Below are positions 24,014 through 31,077 of a DNA stretch of 31,077 bases, one piece after another; the stretch's first letter is position 1; the number at the start of each line of letters is the position of its first letter. The translations under genes and the position numbers were made by a program. The DNA is taken from assembly GCA_965366835.1 (NCBI GenBank), contig CBDUGF010000033.1:1-31077 (forward strand), read 5' to 3'. Origin of the DNA: JAKGBX01 sp965366835 (GTDB taxonomy: Bacteria; Pseudomonadota; Alphaproteobacteria; Rhodobacterales; Rhodobacteraceae). Below the pieces are notes generated by a model. It was not told where the DNA came from and did no database searches. It saw nothing but the letters and a program-made list of their open reading frames with translations.

Positions 24014-24425
24014 AGTTGTCCATCACAAATTTGGTTTGTGTTTCACTCGACGACGTAGAGCTGCGTGATCTTTCCAAGCCTTCGCCTGAAAGGTTTGGCT
24101 TCACAGAAGACACGAACCCTCGCTCTTTTCGCCTATCGGAATGATTGCACCCTTCCCTTGTGAACGCCTCGCGCGCATCAAAATGGGGTTCAACACCCAT
24201 CGCCCAACACAAATCCGAAACGGTCCGAATTGTTAAGTTCGACTTTCCATTCAATGCTCGAGACACGGCGCTTCTGTCTATTTCAAGTAAGCGGGCGATA
24301 TCAGATCTCGTCATTTTTTTTTCTTTTGCAGTTCTGATCATTTCGCGCATCAATGCGCGGTGTACTTTAGTCATAAACTTTGCAGAGGCTTTATCTCTTT
24401 CATTGAGAGAAAATTCAAAAGACAT
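24003..24425 (-). CDS. XRE-type helix-turn-helix protein, probable antitoxin/regulator
   Basis: A 140-residue protein. GGAGGA lies 7 nt before ATG 24425, so I prefer this to the ATG 15 bp upstream. An N-terminal helical part (1-38) precedes a Cro/C1-type helix-turn-helix (39-60: MTRSDIARLLEIDRSAVSRALNG) and IRTVSDLCWAMGVEP, which matches HigA-like antitoxins. The tail (about 90-140) is polar, Ser-rich and probably disordered. It overlaps the toxin-like gene upstream by 11 bp and the DUF6941-like gene downstream by 11 bp. It is AT-rich relative to the genome. It probably binds the operon promoter and its toxin, by analogy with HigBA. Confidence 0.75.
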   Translation of the reverse strand: MSFEFSLNERDKASAKFMTKVHRALMREMIRTAKEKKMTRSDIARLLEIDRSAVSRALNGKSNLTIRTVSDLCWAMGVEPHFDAREAFTREGCNHSDRRKERGFVSSVKPNLSGEGLERSRSSTSSSETQTKFVMDNYGT

Positions 24426-24825
24426 CTGTCGGTCCTCCATCTAGATACTTGGGCTCGTCCAAATCAAGCTGTTTCCTGGAAGCAATCGCTTGAGCACGAT
24501 GCCCTTCATAGAGATTGTACATCATTAGCTTCGCTTTTGTGTCAACGCTGGAAATCACAAACACACCACGCCTGCAAAACCATCCAAAAAACCTTAGGTC
24601 TGGCGTTCGAAGTTCCCAGATCCCATGTTTAGGGCAGTCGGGCCTCAAAGGTTTCGGAAACCAATCATCTCCGAACAGGTCGCTTCCAGCGATAAAGTCC
24701 TTCATCAACTGATAAGCTTGCTGGTTTGGATCCAACGCGTGCTCAACAAACCCATCTGTCTCGAGCATAGGCAATTCAGTTCGCATCCACTTCGCGGCCC
24801 GTGGCAACAAGTACACAGATCGCAT
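24415..24825 (-). CDS. HigB/RelE-superfamily-like toxin candidate
   Basis: A 136-residue protein if started at ATG 24825; TTG 24867 would give 150 residues. The C-terminal half, HGIWELRTPDLRFFGWFCRRGVFVISSVDTKAKLM followed by a helical segment with HRAQAIASRKQLDLDE, resembles the E-L-R ... R-x-F/Y ... K pattern of Gp49/HigB-type RelE-fold toxins. The order toxin then HTH antitoxin is that of higBA. The start is unusual: a 23-codon ORF in another frame (24833-24904) ends 7 nt before ATG 24825. The gene may thus be read by coupling, or may carry a frameshift near its 5' end. RelE-type RNase activity is inference; the match is by pattern only. Confidence 0.55.
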   Translation of the reverse strand: MRSVYLLPRAAKWMRTELPMLETDGFVEHALDPNQQAYQLMKDFIAGSDLFGDDWFPKPLRPDCPKHGIWELRTPDLRFFGWFCRRGVFVISSVDTKAKLMMYNLYEGHRAQAIASRKQLDLDEPKYLDGGPTDVF

Positions 24826-24832
24826 AGCCAAT

Positions 24833-24904
24833 TCAGCATTTCCTAGCACTCCACGTACTTTTTTCAAGATTATGCTGCTTGCAAAGCTCTTCTATTGTTG
24901 CCAT
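24833..24904 (-). CDS. 23-codon ORF just upstream of the toxin candidate
   Basis: ATG 24904 to TGA 24833 encodes a protein-like peptide starting MATIEELCKQHNLEKSTW. It stops 7 nt before ATG 24825 and overlaps the alternative TTG start. Two readings are possible: a small leader peptide coupled to the toxin gene, or the true toxin N-terminus cut off by a one- or two-base frameshift near 24840. There is no clear Shine-Dalgarno. Confidence 0.35.
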   Translation of the reverse strand: MATIEELCKQHNLEKSTWSARKC

Positions 24905-24948
24905 CTATGTCAACACAAATTTGTTTACAACCCCTTAACTGTCGCGCA

Positions 24949-24954
24949 ATTATA
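24949..24954 (-). promoter_or_regulatory. Candidate -10 box of the AT-rich operon
   Basis: TATAAT on the minus strand, in the short gap between the pncB stop and the toxin operon. The -35 position (AGGGAT or TAGGGA) is poor, so activation by a regulator or a different promoter is possible. Confidence 0.3.
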
Positions 24955-24982
24955 GGTTTAGCGCAACGGAAATCCCTAAACC
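24955..24982. other. Inverted repeat at the pncB 3' end
   Basis: GGTTTAG (24955-24961) and CTAAACC (24976-24982) are perfect 7-bp arms, and the pncB stop TAG lies in one of them. No T-run follows, so it is at best a weak terminator. It sits exactly at the edge of the AT-rich island, so it might mark an insertion boundary. Confidence 0.35.
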
Positions 24983-26265
24983 ACAACCTCCACCCGCTCC
25001 TGCTCCCCAACCCCGAACACCCGTTTATACCGCGCGATCTCCTCAGCCGGCCCCATCGCCTTGTTGGGGTTGTCCGACAGTTTGACCGTGGGGCGGCCAT
25101 TGGCGGAGACGGCCTTGCAGACGAGGCTGAACGGGGCGAGGGCGTCGTCGGGCGTCAACCCGCGGAAATCGTTGGTCAGCAAAGTGCCCCAGCCGAAGGA
25201 GATCTTGGCGCGACCCTGAAATTGCCGGTGCAGGGTGGCGATCTTCTCGACGTCGAGACCGTCGGAGAAGATGATCAGCTTTTCGCGCGGGTCTTCGCCG
25301 CGCGATTGCCACCATTTGATCGCGATCTCGGCGGCCGCCGCGGGATCGCCGGAATCGATGCGGATGCCGGTCCATTGGGTGAGCCAGTCGGGCGCGCGCT
25401 CGAGGAAGCCCTCGGTGCCGTAGGTGTCGGGCAGGATGATGCGCAGGTTGCCCTCATGCTCCTTGTGCCAGTCGGCCAGCACGTCATAGGGGGCCTGGGC
25501 CAGCTCGGCATCGGAATCGGCGAGGGCGGAATAGACCATCGGCAGCTCGTGGGCGTTGGTGCCGATCGCCTCGAGGTCGCGCTTCATGGCGATGTGGCAA
25601 TTGGAGGTGCCGACGAAGGCGCCGCCCAGCCCTTCGAGCATGGCCTGGTTGCACCAGTCCTGCCAGAGATAGGAATGCCGCCGCCTGGTGCCGAAATCGG
25701 CGATGCGCAGGCCTTCCAGGGGGCGCAGACGGTCGACCTTCTCCCAGAGCTTGGTCATGGCGCGGGCATAGAGCACCTGCAGCTCGAACTTGCCCATCTG
25801 GTTGAGGACGGTGCGGCCGCGCAGCTCCATCAGCACGGCGAGGGCGGGGATTTCCCAGAGCATGACCTCGTGCCACTTGCCCTCGAAGGTGAGCTCATAC
25901 TGGCCGTCGCGCTTTTCGAGGTGATAGGGCGGCAGGCGGAGGTTTTCGAACCATGTCATGAAATCGGGGCGGAACATCTGGCGTTTGCCATAGAAGGTGT
26001 TGCCGCGCAGGAAGGTGGATTCGCCGCGCTTGAGCTGTAGCGAGCGGATGTGATCGAGCTGTTCGCGCAGCTCGCCCTCGTCGATCTGCTCGGCCAGGCG
26101 GATATGCTTGGAGCGGTTGATCAGCGAGAAGGTGACCTGGGTGTCGGGCTTGTTGTGAAACACCGACTGGCACATCAGGAGCTTGTAGAAGTCATTGTCG
26201 ATGAGCGACCGCACGATCGGGTCGATCTTCCATTTGTGGTTCCAGACGCGGGTCGCGATATCCAA
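24976..26265 (-). CDS. pncB: Nicotinate phosphoribosyltransferase
   Basis: A 429-residue enzyme making nicotinate mononucleotide from nicotinate and PRPP, with ATP hydrolysis, in NAD salvage. The N-terminus SLIDNDFYKLLMCQ (20-33), ADFGTRRRHSY (189-199) and the phospho-acceptor histidine H239 in AIGTNAHELP are typical, and IDSGDP binds phosphoribose. The start is TTG 26265: AGGAAGG (26274-26280) lies 8 nt upstream, an in-frame TGA lies two codons upstream, and the next ATG is beyond the conserved start. It is 81 bp downstream of the hybrid kinase gene, with pncA above that, so the three probably form one transcription unit. Confidence 0.94.
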   Translation of the reverse strand: MDIATRVWNHKWKIDPIVRSLIDNDFYKLLMCQSVFHNKPDTQVTFSLINRSKHIRLAEQIDEGELREQLDHIRSLQLKRGESTFLRGNTFYGKRQMFRPDFMTWFENLRLPPYHLEKRDGQYELTFEGKWHEVMLWEIPALAVLMELRGRTVLNQMGKFELQVLYARAMTKLWEKVDRLRPLEGLRIADFGTRRRHSYLWQDWCNQAMLEGLGGAFVGTSNCHIAMKRDLEAIGTNAHELPMVYSALADSDAELAQAPYDVLADWHKEHEGNLRIILPDTYGTEGFLERAPDWLTQWTGIRIDSGDPAAAAEIAIKWWQSRGEDPREKLIIFSDGLDVEKIATLHRQFQGRAKISFGWGTLLTNDFRGLTPDDALAPFSLVCKAVSANGRPTVKLSDNPNKAMGPAEEIARYKRVFGVGEQERVEVVV

Positions 26266-26346
26266 TGGTCAAACCTTCCTGACGGTTGCAGGGGTGGTTT
26301 TACGACAGATTGTCGGGACGCTCCATTGCAAATCACCGCTGGCGGC

Positions 26347-28616
26347 TCAGGGTGGCGGGGCCGGAGGGCCGGGCGGCGGCTTGGGATCGGGCGGCGGCGC
26401 CTCGGCGGCACGGGCGCGCGCGGCCAGCACATGCAGCAGCGCCTTCTTGCGCAGCGGCTTTGACAGGAAGCCGTCCATCCCGGCGGCGAGGCAAGCGGCC
26501 TTGTCGCTGGCGAAGGCATTGGCGGTGAGGGCGATGATCTGCGGCTGCGGGCCGGGGGCGGCGCGGATCGCGCGGGTGGCGGCGAGGCCGTCCATCTCGG
26601 GCATCGACATGTCCATCAGCACGATATCGGGCCTGTGGGCGCGCGCCATCTCGACCGCTTCGATGCCGTTGGTGGCGAAATGCAGCGTGATCGGCAGGCC
26701 CTTGAGGTATTTGCGCAGCAGCAGGCGGTTGGTGGGGTTGTCTTCGGCCACCAGCACCACCTTGCCCGCGAGCACGCTGGGATCGGCGCCGGCGATGGCA
26801 GGCGCGGGCGTGGCCCGGGCCAGAACCAGCGTGATGGTGAAGACCGAACCCTTGCCCGGCACCGAGCGCACCGTAATGTCGCCGCCCATCTGGCGCGCGA
26901 GCAGGCGCGAGATCGGCAGGCCGAGGCCGGTGCCGCCGAATTGCCGCGTGGTTGCGCTGTCGGCCTGGGCGAATTCATCGAACACATGGTCGAGCCGATC
27001 GGGTGCGATGCCGATGCCGGTGTCGCCCACGGCGATGGTCAGGTGGAGGCTGTCATTGTCGGGGTCGGCCTCGCTGGTCAGGGTGAGGGAGACGCCGCCG
27101 GACTCGGTAAACTTGACGGCGTTGCCGATGATGTTGACGAGGATCTGGCGCAGGCGGCCATCATCGCCCAGCACCCTTTCGGGCAGCGCACCGCGGATTG
27201 CCAGATCGACGAACAGCGCCTTTCGGCGGGCTTCGGGCGTCAGCAGGGTGATCGCATCGTCGAGCACCAGCCTGGGATCGAAGGCCACCGCATGCAGCGT
27301 CGGCGCGCCGGCCTGCAACTTCGAGAAATCGAGGATGTCGTTGATGATCGTCAGCAGCGCCTCGCCCGAGCGGCGGATGGTGGTCACATATTGCCGCATC
27401 TCGGGGCTCAGCTCCTCTTCGGCGAGCAGATCGGCCATGCCGATGATGCCGTTCATCGGGGTGCGGATCTCATGGCTCATGGTGGCCAGGAAGCGGGCCT
27501 TGGCCTCGGCAGCCTCCTCGGCGGTGGCCATGGCGCGGGCCAGTTCGCCTCGTGTTTCTTGATGTCGGTGATGTCGCGCTCGATCGCGATCACCACCTCG
27601 ACCTCGCCCGCGTCATCCAGCAGCGGCACGATATTGGTGCCGACCCAGATGCGGCGCCCGTCTTTCGCCATGTTGAGGATCTGGGTGCGGTGTGGGCGCC
27701 CGGCATCAACGGCGCGGGCAATGCCCTCGATCGTTTCCGGCGCGGTTTCCGGCGCATTTATGAAATCGGACGGGGACCGGCCCTTGACCTCGTCCAGCGC
27801 ATAGCCGGTGAGCCGGGTGAAGGCATCGTTGACCCAGAGGATGCGCCTCTCCGGGTCGGTGATGATGACGCTGTCATTGGCATGTTTGGCGACCAGCGAG
27901 AGCCGCCGGGTCTGCTTCTGGCGGGCCTCGAGATTGCGGTTGGCATGGGCCAGTTCGCAGCCGTGCTCAAGCAGATCGCGGCTCTTGCGCTGACGGGCAT
28001 GAAATGTCGCCACGATGTATCGGATGAAGAGATAGCTGAGATAGGTCATGATCGCCATCGCGCTCAGATCGGCCACGGCTTTCGAGCGCAGATCGGGCTC
28101 CAGCACCAGCGCATCGAAGATCAGCGCGCCCGCCGTCAGCGCATAGACCGACAGCCGGGCGATGCTGGCAGGCCGGTTGTAGGGCAGCACCAGCCCGGCA
28201 TTGATCGCCGCCGCCATGAGAAAGGACATGGCAAACCCCGAGGCGACATGCCCGGGCGACATATGCCAGGCCCACACCACGCAGAACGCGATGGTGCCGG
28301 CTTGCAGCGTGGCTGTGGCGGTGGTGAGGGCAAACAGGCGGCCGAGCGGAACGCCGCGCGCGACCCACCGCTTGACCGCCAAAAGCGGCAGGCAATCCAC
28401 CGCCTCGCCGGCGAGCACAAGAAGCGCGATAGCAAAGCCCGCCTGCGGCGAAATCAGATAGACCAGCAGCGCCACGGCGATCAGCATCAGGATCTGCCGC
28501 AGGAAGAAATGCGACGCCCGTCCGCGGGCATAGCTTTGCAGCAGCCCGGCCGGGCTGTTGCGCCATTCGAATTCCGCCAGGCGGCGGTCTGCTTCCAGTA
28601 TTTCAGCACCGGCCAT
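26347..28616 (-). pseudogene. Membrane PAS hybrid histidine kinase, split by a one-base frameshift
   Basis: The sensor part (28616 down to about 27544) has about six membrane segments (roughly residues 35-200), then a PAS domain (about 240-355: ANDSVIITDPERRILWVNDAFTRLTGY) ending DITDIKKHEAN. After 27541-27547 the frame must shift by one missing base to continue ARAMATAEEAAEAKARFLATMSHEIRTPMNG. The kinase part (open 27531-26347) has the H of MSHEIRTPMN, HATPase DTGIGI and GTGLGL, and a C-terminal receiver with D in LMDMSMPEMDG. Uncorrected, the sensor frame runs into Pro/Arg-rich nonsense and stops at 27477. ATG 27531 could start a free kinase module. The shift may be a sequencing error, a real mutation, or two coupled genes. 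It lies between pncA and pncB. Confidence 0.82.
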
Positions 28617-28698
28617 GCGCGGGCGTGCTCCTCATCCCGAGAGGACATCACCCCGTTCTAGCGCAGGTCTGGTTAAGGAAATCGCAAGCCGGGCCGGT

Positions 28699-29295
28699 TC
28701 AGCGCAAGATCACGCCGGCGGCGCGCATCGCGGTTTCGGCAGCTTCGAGCGAGCCGTCGAGATCAATGGCGCGGCAGAGGTCGGGCTCGACCACAACCTC
28801 AAAGCCCAGCCTCGCGGCATCGAGCGCGGAATACTGGACGCAGAAATCCATGGCCAGGCCGACAAGGGTGAGACGCGAGACGGCGCGGCTTCTGAGCCAT
28901 CCTTCGAGCCCGGTCGGGGTCTCGCGGTCATTCTCGAAAAACGCCGAGTAGCTGTCGATCTCCGGGGTCATGCCCTTGCGCAGGATCAGCGCCGCCGGAT
29001 CGGTGACGAGTGCGGGATGAAACCGCGCGCCATCGCTTCCCTGCACACAATGATCGGGCCAGAGCACCTGCGGGCCATAGGCCATCTGCGTGGTCTCGTA
29101 AGGCGCCTTGCCGGGATGCGACGAGGCGAAGGAGGAATGCCCGGCGGGGTGCCAATCCTGGGTCAGCACCACGGTCTTGAAAGCCGCCATGCGGGCATTG
29201 ATGCCGGGCACGATCCGGTCTCCATCCGCCACGGCGAGCGCGCCGCCGGGGCAGAAATCATTTTGCACGTCGATCACGATCAGGGCGTCGCTCAT
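28699..29295 (-). CDS. pncA: Nicotinamidase
   Basis: A 198-residue isochorismatase-fold amidase that converts nicotinamide to nicotinate, the substrate of PncB. The catalytic triad is visible as D9 (VIDVQNDF), K107 (LRKGM) and C152 (GLAMDFCVQYSA). Metal ligands D47 and H49 (QDWHPAGHSSF) and H82 (WPDHCVQG) are present. ATG 29295 is chosen because AAGGAG lies about 6 nt upstream and the fold begins there; the longer frame adds a non-conserved tail. It is the first of pncA, sensor kinase, pncB on the minus strand and is divergent from trhO. Confidence 0.95.
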   Translation of the reverse strand: MSDALIVIDVQNDFCPGGALAVADGDRIVPGINARMAAFKTVVLTQDWHPAGHSSFASSHPGKAPYETTQMAYGPQVLWPDHCVQGSDGARFHPALVTDPAALILRKGMTPEIDSYSAFFENDRETPTGLEGWLRSRAVSRLTLVGLAMDFCVQYSALDAARLGFEVVVEPDLCRAIDLDGSLEAAETAMRAAGVILR

Positions 29296-29407
29296 GGCTG
29301 TCTCCTTCGGGCTGGCCTTGCCGAGACTGGCGGCAAGGCCGGGCGAGGTCAACCGGATCGGCGGGCGGCACTTGTCAGGCTGGGGCTTTGGGCGTAAATC
29401 GCGGGCC

Positions 29408-30313
29408 ATGTATACCTGTCGCGCGCTTTATCATTTCGCCCGGTTCGACGACCCCGCAGCCCTGCGCGGGCCGCTGCTTGACCTGTGCGCGGCGCATGGC
29501 ATCACCGGCTCGCTGCTGCTGGCGCGCGAAGGCATCAACGGCACCATCGCCGGGCAGGTGCCGGGGCTCGACGCGGTGCTGAGCCATATCCGCGCCCTGC
29601 CCGGCTGCGCCGATATCGTCTGGAAGGACAGCCCGGCGGCCGAGCAGCCGTTTCGCCGCATGAAAGTGCGGCTGAAGAAAGAGATCGTGACCATGGGGCA
29701 GCCGGATGTCGATCCGCGCGCCTCGGTGGGCCATTATGTCGAGCCGAAGGACTGGAACGCGCTGATCCTGAGCCCCGATGTCGCGGTGATCGACACGCGC
29801 AACGATTACGAGGTGGCAATCGGCACGTTTCAGGGCGCGGTGGACCCGGAAACCGACAGCTTTCGCGATTTCCCGGCCTGGTGGGAGGCCAACAAGGAGC
29901 GCTTTCACAACAAGCGGATCGCGATGTTCTGCACCGGCGGAATTCGCTGCGAGAAGTCGACCAACTGGCTTTTGCAGCAGGGCATCGAGGAGGTCTTTCA
30001 CCTCAAGGGCGGGATCCTGAAATACCTCGAAGAGGTGCCCGAGGACGAGAGCACCTGGGACGGCGAATGTTTCGTGTTCGATGGCCGGGTGTCGGTCGGG
30101 CATGGGCTGCGCGAGGGGCCGCATCTCTTGTGCCATGCCTGCCGCCGCCCGATCCTGCCCGAGGATCGCGCCCGTGCGGGCTATGAAGAGGGCGTAAGCT
30201 GTCATCACTGCGTCGGCGAGACGACGGAGGCCGACAAGGCGCGGTTTCGTGAGCGCCAGAAACAGATTGCCCTGGCCGAGGCGCGCGGCGAGGCGCACCT
30301 GCGGCAGGCGTGA
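29408..30313 (+). CDS. trhO: tRNA uridine(34) hydroxylase TrhO (YceA, rhodanese family)
   Basis: A 301-residue enzyme that hydroxylates U34 of tRNA to ho5U, using oxygen. An N-terminal acylphosphatase-like domain contains REGINGTIAG (40-49). The rhodanese domain has VIDTRNDYEVAIGTFQGA and the active loop FCTGGIRCEK with C175 and C181. The C-terminal CHAC...CHHC pattern may bind zinc. ATG 29408 begins the conserved N-terminus. It is divergent from pncA with a gap of 112 bp and precedes the ABC transporter gene. With the queuosine-precursor transporter it is one of two wobble-base-related genes in the window, though they are far apart. Confidence 0.94.
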   Translation: MYTCRALYHFARFDDPAALRGPLLDLCAAHGITGSLLLAREGINGTIAGQVPGLDAVLSHIRALPGCADIVWKDSPAAEQPFRRMKVRLKKEIVTMGQPDVDPRASVGHYVEPKDWNALILSPDVAVIDTRNDYEVAIGTFQGAVDPETDSFRDFPAWWEANKERFHNKRIAMFCTGGIRCEKSTNWLLQQGIEEVFHLKGGILKYLEEVPEDESTWDGECFVFDGRVSVGHGLREGPHLLCHACRRPILPEDRARAGYEEGVSCHHCVGETTEADKARFRERQKQIALAEARGEAHLRQA

Positions 30314-30445
30314 ACAGGCCGGTGCGCGGCGGCGCGAGCGCCTTGATTCCAGGCAGTGAACAGCGCAATTGTCCTTTCCCCTTCCGCCCCCGGCGCATTG
30401 GTGGTTAACTTTGTGCAAACACCAACTGACAACGGGGAGACCACA

Positions 30446-31077
30446 ATGACACATCTCAATCGCCGCCATGCGCTGGGCCTGATCGGGGCGGCTGCGGCCT
30501 CCACATTGGCCACGCCCTCGATTGCAATGGGCAAGAAAATCACCGTCGGTGCGCTGCGCTTCACCTCGCATTCGGCCAGCTTCATCGGAGTCGAGCGCGG
30601 CTATTTCGCCGATGCCGGGCTCGATGTCGAACTGAAGTTCTTCCAGGCGGCGCAGCCGATGGCGGTGGCGATTGCCAGCGGCGACGTGGACTATGCCGTG
30701 ACCGCGATTTCCGGCGGGCTGATCTCGCTCGCCGACAAGGGCGCGATCAAGGTGATCGGCGGTGCGCTTTCCGAGGAGCCGGGGATCGACGGGCAGAAGA
30801 TCCTCGCCAGCGACGCGGCGTTCCAGGCCGGGCTGACCTCGCCCAAGATGCTCGACGGCAAGAGCTATGGCATGACCCAGGCGGGTTCGTCGTTCCATTA
30901 CATGGGCTCGAAAGTGGCCGCCGCCGAGGGCGTGACGCCGACGTTCAAGCCGCTGCAGAAGGTCGGCGCGATCATCGGCGCGCTGAAATCCGGGCAGATC
31001 GACGCCTGGTCGATCGTGCCGCATATCGCCAAGCCGCTGGCCGGGTCGGGCGCGGTGCACATCATCGGCAACATCTC
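30446..31077 (+). CDS. ABC transporter substrate-binding protein, NitT/TauT type (partial)
   Basis: The first 210 residues of a periplasmic binding protein; the 3' end lies beyond the window. GGGGAGA precedes ATG 30446. The N-terminus MTHLNRRHALGLIGAAAA has the twin-arginine pair R6-R7 and a hydrophobic stretch, so export by Tat is likely, with cleavage near TPSIA. SFIGVERGYFADAGLDVELKFF and MAVAIASGDVDYAV are typical of the NMT1/SsuA-like family, which binds nitrate, taurine, sulfonates, thiamine precursors or similar small molecules. Ligand and partner permease genes are not visible. Confidence 0.88.
   Translation, partial: MTHLNRRHALGLIGAAAASTLATPSIAMGKKITVGALRFTSHSASFIGVERGYFADAGLDVELKFFQAAQPMAVAIASGDVDYAVTAISGGLISLADKGAIKVIGGALSEEPGIDGQKILASDAAFQAGLTSPKMLDGKSYGMTQAGSSFHYMGSKVAAAEGVTPTFKPLQKVGAIIGALKSGQIDAWSIVPHIAKPLAGSGAVHIIGNI

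Noticed and set aside
24908..24913. TTGACA on the minus strand as the -35 box of the toxin operon
   Set aside because: No acceptable -10 box at 16-18 bp; the hexamer also lies directly before the leader ORF start.
27541..27560. Programmed -1 ribosomal frameshift in the kinase gene
   Set aside because: The shift direction would fit, but no slippery heptamer or downstream stem was evident; a deletion or sequencing error is simpler.
1..31077. tRNA, rRNA, CRISPR array, insertion sequence or prophage genes
   Set aside because: No T-loop-type tRNA pattern outside coding DNA, no regularly spaced repeats of CRISPR type, and no transposase or integrase motifs were seen by reading.

Overview
The window is high-GC DNA whose gene content and order fit an alphaproteobacterium of the Rhodobacterales (Roseobacter/Paracoccus-like). 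Supporting genes are a PAN-domain alpha-2-macroglobulin next to pbpC, a soluble PAS hybrid kinase, a UMF1-type transporter and a YhhQ queuosine-precursor transporter. The assignment is by family knowledge and has not been tested by a search.

Layout. 1-161: 3' end of an unidentified + strand gene, then a GC-rich repeat spacer. 362-2788 (-): three overlapping genes (Gfo/Idh oxidoreductase, acylneuraminate-type cytidylyltransferase, SDR), which look like part of a nonulosonic-acid or other surface-sugar pathway. 2880-3464 (-): a glutathione S-transferase. 3465-4549: about 1.1 kb without a convincing gene, holding a perfect palindrome and a 21-nt repeat shared with the arfB leader. 4550-5725 (+): thiolase. 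5722-13196 (-): alpha-2-macroglobulin and pbpC, coupled by an ATGA overlap, forming a periplasmic protease-trap and wall-repair pair. 13360-15594 (+): soluble hybrid histidine kinase. 15604-18793 (-): yggT, recQ, yaaA. 18946-22773 (+): MFS transporter, mepA, phytase-like esterase, queuosine-precursor transporter.

22774-23116 holds the most unusual non-coding structure. A candidate promoter and an intrinsic terminator bracket an 18-codon ORF. Its Shine-Dalgarno is exactly complementary to a downstream copy of the 16S anti-SD, and two further helices nest inside. Tandem 13-bp repeats 22 bp apart follow, and then the ribosome-rescue gene arfB (23117-23533).

23615-24904 (-) is a clearly AT-richer, probably acquired island: a HigB/RelE-like toxin candidate with an odd N-terminus, an HTH protein and a DUF6941-like protein, all overlapping. 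24976-29295 (-) is NAD salvage (pncA ... pncB) with a membrane hybrid histidine kinase gene between the two enzymes. That kinase gene carries a one-base frameshift. 29408-30313 (+) is trhO, and the window ends inside a Tat-exported ABC substrate-binding protein.

Main candidates for something undescribed are the SD/anti-SD RNA next to arfB, the three-gene AT-rich island, and the sensor kinase embedded in NAD salvage.
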